Origin: Bugula neritina
Lineage: Eukaryota > Bryozoa > Gymnolaemata > Cheilostomatida > Bugulidae
DNA length: 23,122 bases
Assembly: GCA_964035545.1 (NCBI GenBank)
Contig: CAXIUT010000310.1
Coordinates: 1-23,122 of the forward strand
Direction of reading: 5' to 3'
Shown here: piece by piece, positions 1 through 9,160 of the stretch
How positions within the stretch are numbered: the stretch's first letter is position 1
Layout: each line of letters begins with the position of its first letter
The notes under the pieces: generated by a model
Database searches by the model: none
What the model saw: the letters and a program-made list of their open reading frames with translations, nothing else
What the model was told of the DNA's origin: nothing
Position numbers and translations under genes: made by a program

Positions 1-80
1 CCCAACCCCAACCCCAACCCCAACCCCAACCCCAACCCCAACCCCAACCCAACCCCAACCCCAACCCCAACCCCAACCCC
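1..80. repeat. Left telomere, C-rich strand
   Basis: A run of CCCCAA repeats from the first base to position 80, with one three-C variant near 48-50. At a left end this is the 5' C-strand of a G4T2 telomere. The G4T2 repeat is typical of oligohymenophorean ciliates. It shows that the window begins at a true or assembled chromosome end. Confidence 0.97.
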
Positions 81-471
81 TTCAATCAGAATTGTCTATT
101 AATGCTACTATTTCTATAAAGGAATTCTTTAAAAAAGATAATTTTAATTTTGTAAACAAATTAACAAACGATAACTCAACAATTTCGACTGAAGAAAAGA
201 AAATGTTTTCAAGCAGTCCTAAATTTCTTTTTGTTAAATATGGGATTTTAATATTTTTATTTTAGAGTTCTTTATTACAAAAAGATTATAAATTTTTTTA
301 GTGTTTTTTTCTTTAATTTTAGATTTTTATAAAACCTGAATTTCAATGTCGAGTTTGGGAATAAAATTTGCAAAAAACCCCAACCCCAACCCCAGATCCA
401 TATATTTTATTTGATTTATCATTTTTATTTTAAATCAATAGTTATAAAATTAAGATTGATTATATAATTTA
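81..471 (+). other. Left subtelomere; possible gene fragment cut by the telomere
   Basis: About 390 bases of AT-rich DNA with no complete gene. On the plus strand one frame is open from the telomere edge (about 83) to a TGA at 503-505 when TAA/TAG are read as Glu. Its first 50 codons look protein-like (for example FKKDNFNFVNKLTNDNS) but have no start codon near the telomere. A GT...AG stretch at about 232-264 could be an intron. It may be the 3' part of a gene broken by telomere addition. With one stop codon in AT-rich DNA, open frames this long also occur by chance, so support is weak. Confidence 0.25.
376..393. repeat. Short interstitial telomeric block (C-rich)
   Basis: Three AACCCC units in a row, 79 bases before the 3' end of the H2A fusion gene. 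The orientation (C-rich) is the same as the left telomere, so the block points outward to the left end. It may be a remnant of an alternative telomere addition site. Confidence 0.85.
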
Positions 472-1539
472 TCATTCCCCAATTAATCCAATGGTTACAT
501 TTTGAAGCATTTTATTCATTTCTTAATCATTTTTAAGTGCTCTTTTTATTGATAAAGGAGTTATTCTTTTTTTACCGTCATTTATTGTATCATTTCCTGA
601 TATTTCTAACAATTAAGCAGCCAAATATTCAAGAGTTGCTCCCAAATATATCGCACTTCCAACTCCCACTCTTTGACCTACCATTACTTCTTTGAGCCTT
701 CTTTTTATTCTCCCAATTGGAAAAACTAGACCAGATCTTGAAGCTCTTGTCTTACCTGAGCCTATCGATGCTTTTGCCTTCCCTACTTTGGATAAAGTAG
801 TCTTATGAATAACAGGTTTTGAAGCTGATTTTTTGTTTTTAGAGGGAATACTTTAAAGTGAATGTGTTCTTGCGAGAGCTGTTTTAAGTTTCTTTTTTTC
901 CTTTTCATGAATTGGACGATGGATAGGAGCTGGAGGAGGGATAGGACTTTTATCAAAAAGACTATCTGGAATTCTAGATACAGCCTATACCATTGAAGAA
1001 TTATTAAACGCATCTTTTCCTATTTTATCTAAAGTATCAAGTATGCTCAAAGAAGGAAACATAGTAAAAACTTGTGCTCGATACCCAGGTACCTTTACCA
1101 CTTCATTGTTCAATAAATCTAATTGCAGAAGAGATCTCATATTTTTTAAAGGAACTAAATTTTAAAGTTTTTAAATTTTATTAGCTCCTATCATTAGTGT
1201 TTGGAGATGTCTTAATCCGCTTAAATATTTGACATGATCTCCTGGGATATTATTAAAAACCATGTCTAAACGAATCAAAGACAAGATTTGTGGAAAGTTT
1301 TATAGAGAAATAATTCCACAATCATTTAAGGTTAGCATCTGAAGATATCTATATCTTTCAAGTTACTGTTTTATTTCATCTGTAAAGTATCCACCAAAGC
1401 GGACAGAAACTATATCTATAACATAGACCATATGGGGAGGAACTCCTTCAGTCTGTTCTCTAATAGATCTGATAAGTTTACTTGCTTCATAATTTGCAGG
1501 AGGAACCACTCCATTACTTCCAGTTGCTGATCCAAACAT
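472..1539 (-). CDS. ANP32-like leucine-rich repeat protein fused to histone H2A
   Basis: One uninterrupted frame of 355 codons from the first ATG (1537-1539) to TGA (472-474). An in-frame TGA lies upstream of the ATG. Residues about 20-180 form leucine-rich repeats ending in the LRR cap typical of ANP32 proteins: an LDLLNNEV strand, YRAQVF, then a [11 protein letters not shown] turn and GKDA. The acidic tail of ANP32 is absent. In its place is a proline-rich and then lysine/serine-rich linker (about 185-260). Residues about 262-355 are a histone H2A fold: [45 protein letters not shown] and NVTIGLIGE at the C-terminus. The L1 loop has the length of canonical H2A, not H2A.Z. The long H2A docking tail is missing. 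Acidic-patch Glu residues are kept, two of them encoded by TAA (613-615, 523-525). ANP32 family members are known histone chaperones (ANP32E acts on H2A.Z), so a chromatin role is inferred. Divergent from the gene at 1707. Confidence 0.93.
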
Positions 1540-1706
1540 TTCTATTATTATATCTTTGACAAAAAAAGCACTAATAAAATATTCTTATGAAATCTATCAA
1601 AGAGAAAGGAGGTAAAATAAAATGATAAAATAAATAAAAGAAACCTTTAATATTTGATGTAGTACTAACAATAAAACAGATTTCTTCATTTTAAATATAA
1701 TGATAA
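1540..1706. promoter_or_regulatory. Divergent intergenic region (putative bidirectional promoter)
   Basis: 167 AT-rich bases between the start codons of two divergent genes (H2A fusion on minus, unknown protein on plus). Both promoters must lie here or inside the genes. No defined motif was recognised. Confidence 0.4.
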
Positions 1707-2957
1707 ATGTAAAAGATAATCAGTTAAGTTCCATAGTTAGCTAGGTTTCTTTCTTCAATACCTAAAAATCAGCATAATGAAGCTCTTCAAGATCTTTTGC
1801 GTCTTGGACTCTCATGCACACGCTCATGTCACTGTAAATTAAATAACTTTATCCCATCAAATATGTTTAAATCATAACTTGATCAAATTTTACTCAATAT
1901 CTCAGAACTAAATCATCTAGTTAAATACCAAAAATATCATTATTAAATAAATGAGAATAATAATCCCCATAATGTTTGCTCTCAAAATTAACCCAAATAT
2001 AACGACTGTAATGATGAAATTACAATTAAAAATTAAAACAGAAATACCCAAAATAATACTATCATTGATTCTACATTGAAATAAACTTCTTAAAAAAGAA
2101 AAATTAAAGGATTTTTTGAAAAATAAATTGATGATAAAAAACATAAAGAAAATCATACTTTTTCATTAAAGAAAAAGTATGTTGCTACTCGTCATCATCT
2201 TGATGATACTGAAGCCAGAATGGCAATATAATTTCCACCAGATGCTTTTGTAAAACCAGATATCAAACTCAAACGGACTTCAAAAGAATTTAAAAAGCAT
2301 ATCTATCAATAATAGATTAACAGAGAAGAAATTGTAAAGCTAAAATAAGATCATAAAGGATCAAGTTAGGATAAATTGAGGTAAAAAAGAACAGTATCGG
2401 AATCCTGGAAGGCAACTAGCAAAATAAAGACTCTTCTTGACAAAGATCGTTTAAGACATGAGCAAAAGAAGAAAAACTTTTAGTTTTAAGAAGGTTATAA
2501 TAAATATGAGTATAGTGAAGAAAGCTAGATTAATTAAAGTAGTTTACGGGAAGATTCTGACCCTTAATAAACTGGTAACAACTAAACTTATCCAAAATTT
2601 GCTTCAAATAATGCTAATAGCTACAACATTTAGTCTAGTTTTAAAAATAGTAATCAAACCAATAGTAAAAAAAATTGTTTTTATTAAACTTCTTCCAAAA
2701 AGAATATTTAACAGCCTAAAAATGAAGCTAGAAGCAAATTAGAAGGACTACTTAGTTCAGATAAGTTTAGCAAAAATAGTTGCAAAGGTTAGAGTAATAA
2801 CTATTCCAATCATTATGGTTCTAAGGAAAGTAACATGCTATATGAATATGAAGAAGATGATGTGGTCAGTAACAGTTCAAGTTTTTCTCAGTTTTCTATA
2901 AATGGAAGTAAGAAAAAAGAAATCGGGAAAATAAATCGCAGAAGTCAAATAAACTGA
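1707..2957 (+). CDS. Unknown highly charged Asn/Ser/Lys-rich protein, 416 aa
   Basis: A single frame from ATG (1707) to TGA (2955-2957). A TGA lies just upstream in frame (1701-1703), which fixes the start. No family was recognised. The N-terminus (MEKIISEVPELARFLSSIPK) looks helical and is followed by a Cys/His cluster (CTRSCHC, about residues 36-42). The middle is rich in Lys and Glu (residues about 110-260, probable helices around SESWKATSKIKTLLDKDRL). The C-terminal third is Ser/Asn-rich with an acidic patch (YEYEEDD). There are no membrane segments and no signal peptide. Many TAA/TAG codons are read as Glu, which gives realistic acidic stretches. Converges with the polo kinase gene, whose stop lies 86 bases further on. 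Probably nuclear or cytoplasmic; function unknown. Confidence 0.82.
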
Positions 2958-3042
2958 ATGATTCTCTTAAATATTAAACTCTATTTCTTATCAAATTTAA
3001 GTTTGAAGATGGATATTAAAATAAAAGCATATAATAATGAAT

Positions 3043-5048
3043 TCAGTATTTGAAATTTTTTTGATTATTTCCAATTCTGCTTGTAGAAGCACTTCCTCGT
3101 AGTATAGATTGTGTTTTTTCCATTTTGAAAGTAGAAGAGCTTCGAACTAAACCAGTCTTTTGAGCTTATATTGGCTTATTTTCTTTATCTTAACGCCCAT
3201 CTCTTCTAAACCCATCTCTCATATTTTGCAATACTGATGCGATATATTTATGTCTTTTTTTGATCTAATCTGTCTGAGATTAAATTCCTTCTTTGCTAAA
3301 ACTAGTTCTCTCTCCAAACTTATTAACGTATGTTATTGAATCTTTTGAAAAAAGAAGTTCAGTATAATCCTGAAAAATAGTTTGATAATCTTTATTATTG
3401 AACCAGAATATAGTTGCTTTAGCTGTTTTAGCATGTTTCACCACCCAAGTATTCAAAGCATTTTCATTATTTTACTTTAGTCTCTGACGTTATTTCATTA
3501 TTATCTGTTCATTACTTAATCCTTTTTCATAACTCTCTTTTTTTATTTTCATCTATTTCTGGTAGTAGCTAATAATTTTGAACTTTTTCGTCAATTTTTG
3601 AGGAATAGATGATACATCAAAAACTTAAAAAGTTTTTTCTTATTCATTTTTTGCTAAAAAATCGATATACTTCATTTTCTGGAATTGACAGTTAGAAATA
3701 AGAGTAGTAGAATCGTTAAATCTCATTCCAGTTCCATTTGAACTCAATAAATAAGCAGTTCCAAATTTAGGATTTTCTTAAAAGAAAGTAATCCAAACAA
3801 GAGGTCCATTTTGAGACCTGACTTCGTTCGAACTTATTTTAACCACTTCTGTTTTAGTAGAAAGCATTCTTCCCCGAGTTAAAGCAGCTGTAGAAGCAGC
3901 TCTTTGTCCATAGTTGTTTTTACTTAATTGCTAAATACTATTAGTTCTGATTAAAATTCTAGCTGATTATCCTTTTTCAAGAATTTTTTGTCCAAATTGT
4001 GAATCATTACTCTACCTGTGTCGAAGATCTACAGAACATCCCAAATTATACTTATCTAGGAATATTTTATTGGGTGCACAAGCAAGAAGAGTTGTAGGTA
4101 AAATTTCAGGTATTGGAGAACTAAAAAATTAGTCGTTTAGAATTTCTTCAATGGTTAGGCGATGTTTAGGATCTTTTTGAAGAAGTTTTGAAATAAATTT
4201 TTTAGAAACTTTTTATAGATGTAAATGGTCAGGGAAAGAGTAATTGCACATCTTAATTTTGGCATATGTGGTTTTGATATCGTTTGTTTCAAAAGGAGGA
4301 CGACCAACCAGACAAGCATAGGCAATAACACCCAAACTCCAAATATCAACTTCATAAGAATGTCCTAAACTGTTATCTTCATTATTACATAAATACTCTA
4401 AATAATTTAAGGTGCAATATAGTTGGGAGTTCCACACATAGTTCTTCTTCTTTCTTGGTGATAGTTTAGCTTTGCAGCTAATCCAAAATCACTTATTCTG
4501 ATTTAAAGGCTATCAGTAAGAAGAAGATTTCCAAGTTTGAGGTCTCTATGAATGATCATTTGTTCTTGAAAATCTTTTACAGCCAAAGCCATTTGTCTTA
4601 AGTAGTATTTTGTTTCAATTTAACTAATTCTTTTTCTTCTTTTAATCAATTAGTTCAGAGTCTGGTTGGGACAAAGTTCAAGTAAAATATACACATTGAC
4701 TGAGTCTTCGAAATGTCTTTAGTACTTAACCACAAACTCTGATTTTACAGACTTATGAATCTCTATTTAAGAGGCAAGCTATCTATCTAAAATAGTACTT
4801 TTTATTTAGCCTTGCTTCGATTTAGGGTAGCTTTTTCAATAATTTTAGCTGCATACTTTCGACCTGTGCTGATATGAGTCAACTCATAACATTTAGCAAA
4901 TCCTCCCTGAGTTTGATTAAATATACTTTGCCAAGGTATCTTCCCTTGGAGTATTTATTGACTACAACTCCTTGCTTATTCTTTTCCTCTACTATATTTT
5001 ACCCTAAATTACTTAAAATATACCTTTTATTGATGTTCTATCTTCCAT
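3043..5048 (-). CDS. Polo-like kinase
   Basis: A serine/threonine kinase of the polo family, which controls mitosis, centriole/basal body function and cytokinesis. Five exons: introns at 5004-5023, 4907-4926, 4779-4798 and 4377-4396, each exactly 20 nt. Their removal leaves 642 codons (641 aa). The kinase domain covers about residues 25-285: [10 protein letters not shown] glycine loop, catalytic Lys55, alpha-C Glu74, HRDLKLGN (Asp149), ISDFGLA (Asp167), activation-loop Thr183 in [14 protein letters not shown], then YEVDIWSLG and the family mark VGRPPFE. The C-terminal half carries two polo-box-like segments ([20 protein letters not shown] with the GMRFNDST strand, and [20 protein letters not shown] followed by a KFGERTSFS strand), which bind phosphopeptides in this family. 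The Glu of APE and the alpha-C Glu are encoded by TAA. Size and order of parts are typical for PLK1-type kinases. Confidence 0.96.
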
Positions 5049-5244
5049 ATGAATTTAAGTCACTAACGATCAAATATCAATGAATTAATTTTAAAATATT
5101 AAATCATCATCTTTACTCTACTTTTATCAACTAGTAACTCCTTCCTCAAACCATAAAGAAATATAAAATTCAAAACTTTACTCATTCCAAATTAATTTGA
5201 GACTATCAGAGTTTAACATTAGATAATATATAAGGTTGCGAGCG
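5049..5244. promoter_or_regulatory. Divergent intergenic region between polo kinase and CHMP genes
   Basis: 196 AT-rich bases between two divergent start codons. It probably holds both promoters. No recognised element. Confidence 0.35.
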
Positions 5245-5873
5245 ATGGGACAAGATGAACATAAACCTCCTCCCAAGAAGATGTCTCTGGAAGACAACAT
5301 AATAGAGATGAAGATCCAGTGTAAGCAGTTAGAAAGGGCTTCAAAAAAGGCAGAAAAGGAATCTCATAGCTATCAGAAGAAAGCCAAAGATGCCCTAAAA
5401 AAAAACAATGAAGAAGGTGCTAAGATGTATTTGATGAGCGCAGCAAACAAAAGAAATGAAGGTATCTTTTGATTAACAAAGCTTTATCAACTCAAAGAAC
5501 AGCTTTAAAGATGTAGTACATGTGCGGACAGATAAAATCAATGAAGAGCAACGAAGCAATGATAAATAATTTTTCAAATTTAGCTCAAATAGCTAATCAG
5601 CAGATGGGCAACGTTAACTTTTAGAATATGTCTAACCAGTTGGAAATGTTCAATAACAAGATGGACTAGATGATGATAAACAACAAGATGATGACCTAGG
5701 TGATGAGCACCCAGTAGGCAGGAACTGATAACGTGGTAGAAGATATGAAGAATGTCCTTCAACAAGAAATAGCTATGGAATAAAAGAATAAACTCATGGA
5801 AGAAGAAAAAGTTCACTATGAAAAAGAACAAGCCAACAATGATAAATTCATGGACTAACTAAGAGGACTATGA
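5245..5873 (+). CDS. Snf7/CHMP-family ESCRT-III protein (CHMP1/Did2-like)
   Basis: ESCRT-III subunits polymerise on membranes for vesicle budding into endosomes, cytokinetic abscission and nuclear envelope sealing. Two exons with a 20-nt intron (5462-5481, GTATC...AAAG); spliced length is 203 codons (202 aa), normal for the family. The N-terminal half matches CHMP1/CHMP2 proteins: [19 protein letters not shown], a [18 protein letters not shown] helix, and ANKRNEA followed by a QRTALKM helix. The C-terminal half is helical and acidic, and the last residues (FMDELRGL) resemble a MIM1 helix that binds Vps4. ATG 5245 is chosen because the frame upstream offers only a TTG. The gene ends 69 bases before an interstitial telomere array. 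Confidence 0.88.
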
Positions 5874-5942
5874 TTATTCTCACCATCGATATTATCATGA
5901 TTCTCATCATCATCAATATTATCATTATTCTCATCATCGATA
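5874..5942. repeat. Short imperfect ATC/TCA-rich repeats next to the telomeric array
   Basis: Three imperfect copies of a roughly 20-24 base unit containing ATTCTCATCATCGAT or ATTATCATTATTC fill the gap between the CHMP stop codon and the GGGGTT array. This is low-complexity DNA of unknown role. Confidence 0.55.
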
Positions 5943-6011
5943 GGGGTTGGGGTTGGGGTTGGGGTTGGGGTTGGGGTTGGGGTTGGGGTTGGGGTTGGGG
6001 TTGGGGTTGGG
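5943..6011. repeat. Interstitial telomeric array 1 (GGGGTT, 69 bp)
   Basis: Eleven and a half perfect GGGGTT units inside the window, with unique sequence on both sides. The G-rich strand runs rightward, the orientation expected for a right chromosome end. The segment 1-6011 therefore has telomere sequence at both ends with correct polarity and holds four complete genes. Either the genome contains this array (fusion, retained telomere or an alternative end) or two molecules were joined in assembly. Confidence 0.97.
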
Positions 6012-6085
6012 AAACTAATTTTGATTTTAGATAAGCATATTTTGAATTTGTAATAGGTTATATTTGTATTAATAGTTGAGTTTAT

Positions 6086-6686
6086 TCAAAGTGATTGAGA
6101 TGAAGTGGCTAGACATTTTTCTTTTATTAGTTCCATTACTCTAGCTCTAGGTTTAGAATATTCGGCTAGTGTTATTTAATAACATAGCTTTTGATTGCTA
6201 TCTCTAAAACTTAAATCTGAATATCCTAACTATTAATTAATCTTTACGAGCTAACAGTAATATACTTTGCTCAAAGTTATCGGCCCTAGATACTTTCAAA
6301 CTATGCATCAAACTCGTATCTCCAGCATTATTTCTAGTATTTGCATTTATTGAACCTTACTTTAATAAATATTTCATCATCTTTATGTTTCCATACTCAC
6401 TACTAATATGAAGGCAACTACTACCACTCTAGTGCTATCGGTATTTACATATTCTATTATCCAATTATTTCGACAAATTATTTCCACCTCTAAATCTGCA
6501 AATATCGAATATATTTTATTCGACCAAACTTTATTCGATACTTTTCCGATCTATTTCTTTAATTTTTTTATTAGATCCAGCAATGTGACTAGCTTTAAGA
6601 TAAAAAAATTTATCAGAAAGACTCAATCTATCTAAAAAATTCTCCATTTTTTTGAATATCTACTTTTTTTAATCTAATTTAATCAT
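6086..6686 (-). CDS. Small ankyrin-repeat protein
   Basis: Ankyrin repeats are protein-binding modules. Two exons with a 22-nt intron (6226-6247, GTAAAG...GTTAG); spliced length is 193 codons (192 aa). Without the intron the frame never meets TGA and runs into the telomeric array; with it the frame closes at 6086-6088. Residues about 85-125 form one clear ankyrin repeat (SGSSCLHISSEYGNIKMMKY, LLKEGSINANTRNNAGDTSL), followed by one to two degenerate repeats. The N-terminal 80 residues are helical and charged. The start is ambiguous: in-frame ATGs lie at 6645-6647, 6684-6686 and about 6706-6708, after an upstream TGA. The gene points its 3' end at the interstitial telomere 75 bases away. Confidence 0.72.
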
Positions 6687-6731
6687 AATTAAATTTGCTA
6701 AGCATAACATTGAAAAAAAAAGTCATTTTTG

Positions 6732-7570
6732 TCAAAAATATCTGATTTTAATTATAAAATATTTTATCAATAAGGCAACCAATAAGATTGTCCTTTGTCT
6801 TTTGATTGCCTTGATAAATAACTTGAAATTAAGATTTTTTATCTCTATTGTCTTTTTATAGCCCAAATAGTACTTCAACTAAAGATTTTGATGGCTTGTA
6901 TTCCAATATCCTAAAGACTATCTCTCAACTTAAAAATGTTTCATACTTCTATTTTCTCTTGGTTTTTAAATGAAGAGAAAGATTGATAAAAACTATTTAA
7001 ACTTTATATTGAATTTGACCCTTGTAAGTTTTTTAAGATGCCACTTCAAATCTTTTGACTCATAACTTGAACTTTTATCATTATGAAAGAGATGATGACG
7101 TTTAAAATGTTTTTTCTTTTGTAATAATCTCTTCTTTTCAATCTTTCAATGTCTTAACAATTAGATAGAATTATTTTAGAAGAAACAAAAGGACGAGTCC
7201 CAATCTAATTTTTGAATTATTTTTATTTTGACTTCTATTTTGCATTTTACTTTGACTCAACACTATTTTTTATATTTATCTTTGATTTGAAGTTAGAAGA
7301 CCTAAATTTGGTTGACTAGCATTGGATAAAATATTTCCTTTCTATTTTTTATTCCTTCCTAAACATTCCTGTCGCTTTTTATCTTTATATCTTTTCATAT
7401 CTTACTTCTATTTTTTCACTTGCTCTAGAATTGACAAGTAATTGAGGTTTTTATTTAAACTTCTAGATATGCTAGTTTTCTTGTTTTATTTATCTTTCAA
7501 TTTTAGCTTAACTAGTTGAAATATAAGAAGCACTGCAAGATAATAAAAAAACACTAATTTTCAATGCCAT
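6732..7570 (-). CDS. Unresolved lysine/glutamate-rich protein, possible signal peptide
   Basis: No family recognised. From ATG 7568-7570 a frame runs to TGA 7046-7048 (174 codons). It begins with a hydrophobic leader (MALKISVFLLSCSASYIS) and continues as a Lys/Glu-rich sequence. A second minus-strand frame, open from about 7135 to TGA 6732-6734, continues in similar style (KKHFKRHHLFHNDKSSSYES and onward) and fits better after about 7100. The two are probably exons of one gene, but I could not place an intron of the usual 20-nt type between them, so the exon structure is open. A sequencing indel or two separate genes are alternatives. Very AT-rich DNA follows upstream. Confidence 0.42.
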
Positions 7571-7731
7571 TTTTAAACAATTATTAATATATTAAATAAA
7601 ATTAGCTTAATAAAATATCTTATTAATTATATTCAAACACAAATATTATTTACAAATAAAATAATATAAAAAGATAATATTTGTGTCATAAATTTGATTA
7701 ATGTTATTTTTTTTCATAAATTATAATTGAA
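7571..7731. other. AT-rich intergenic spacer
   Basis: About 160 bases of nearly pure A/T between two minus-strand genes. It must hold the promoter of the gene ending at 7570 and the 3' region of the next gene. No other feature is seen. Confidence 0.4.
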
Positions 7732-9093
7732 TCAAACTCTTTCCAAATCCTTATCATATAAGTCAACCAAACTTTTTCTACCAGAGTTTATATTTTCCTA
7801 TTTTATCACCTTCCTACTCGTAAGTTCATTCATCTTTCCCATCTTTTGTCCTTATAAAATTCCTCTGATCTTATTCTCAAAAGCTTTTTTACTTGTTTGA
7901 GAACGATTATCACTCAGAGTCGAATATCTTCCTCCCATTTCCTTTTCAGCTGCATCATAACCTATTTATTAAATTTTATTATTATGTCTAATACTCTGCT
8001 CGTGATGTTCTAAAATAGTTCTAATCTTTTCCCTATCATCATGCTTTATATAGGTTTATAAAGTTTTACGTAGACTAGCAACTTTTTTATTTTTGTTTAA
8101 AGCCAATGAATGTCTCACATTTGACCAAAGTTTGTGTTCATAGTTATCTAAAGACTATCTTTTAGAATAAATTTTAGAAAACATTCGGTCTCGCTCTGCT
8201 TATAAATACATTTATTGAGAGTTTTTAACTTTCTAATGTTTAGAATTCATTTTTTATTTCTCTTTCTTTTTTAAATACTCTATTAATTTTATTTTTCTAA
8301 CTTATTCAATCTCAACTGCTCCTTAAATATCTTTCTTATACCCTTGATCTTCAAAAGGGTTCGTCTTGTTTAATCTGTAAGCTCCTAACTTCTTCAATAA
8401 AGCTTTTTGTTTTGTTTATTTTAACAAAAGAGATGGATTTATTTTATAAACCTCTCTTTTTATTGTCTCTTTAAACTCCTTTTATTTCCATTTGTGCTCG
8501 TTCTAAAACCTATTTATTAATTTTTTAGTCTTATCTTGATATTTGCAGTCAAAATCCTGAAGAGTTTTGAGTTAGTTTTATCTGTGTTAATCAGATCTCT
8601 CTTCTTTCGATCTAGCCCAGTCTTCTTTTTTTTCTTTATAAACTTGCTAAAGTAAAAGTTCTTCATACTAAACTATTTTAGGAATAAACCATTCAATCAA
8701 CTTTCGATGTCTGTCAGCTATTTAAACTTTGACACAATCTGCGGCCTTAACTTTTCTTTCGTTGAGTTCTTCTAATAATTTTACAAGCAATCGAATTTGA
8801 CCTTCTTCTCCCATTTTATTATCTTCTCTTTCCACCAAAATATTCCATAAATCTTGAAAGTTGTTGACATTTAGGTAGTCTCTGAAAAGATCTTTATTTT
8901 CTGAGTGTATTATTTCAAAGTCTCTAGCCAAAAAAGCAGATCTCTTGCGAAGAACATTCTTCATCGAAATAAGTAAAGTCTAAATTCTTGACTAAGGGGT
9001 AATATTTGGAGTAAATTCGTTAATATCTGATGTCTAGGACTTAAAGAAATGATCAGGCTTAGTAGAAGGCAAGCTGGTCAGTATTTGTTTCAT
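7732..9093 (-). CDS. Coiled-coil protein of unknown function, 453 aa
   Basis: A single uninterrupted frame from ATG 9091-9093 to TGA 7732-7734. Another in-frame ATG at 8962-8964 could be used, but the residues between (LPSTKPDHFF, INEFTPNI) look coding. The product is soluble, rich in Lys, Glu and Arg, and mostly helical. Examples are RLLVKLLEELNERKVKAADC, EYEELLLEQVYKEKKEDW and KIKLIEYLKKKEKEK. An unusual conserved-looking stretch reads LLKKLGAYRLNKTNPFED. No catalytic motif, membrane segment or signal peptide is seen. It is divergent from the ARMC9-like gene with only 67 bases between start codons. A cytoskeletal or ciliary role is possible from composition and neighbour, but this is inference only. 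Confidence 0.8.
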
Positions 9094-9160
9094 TGTCTGA
9101 TAATAAAATTATCTACTTTGAACTTTAAACAGTGATGCTATAATTTAAATTGTATCAAAA

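Noticed and set aside
523-615. Apparent loss of two acidic-patch Glu in the H2A domain
   Set aside because: Seen only under the Gln code. With UAA as Glu the patch is intact.
4365-4396. A 32-nt intron ending in TTTAG in the polo kinase
   Set aside because: The 20-nt version (4377-4396) keeps the conserved GHSYEVDIW glycine and matches the length of all other introns in the gene.
5580-5831. Minus-strand His-rich open frame
   Set aside because: It is antisense to the C-terminal exon of the CHMP gene.
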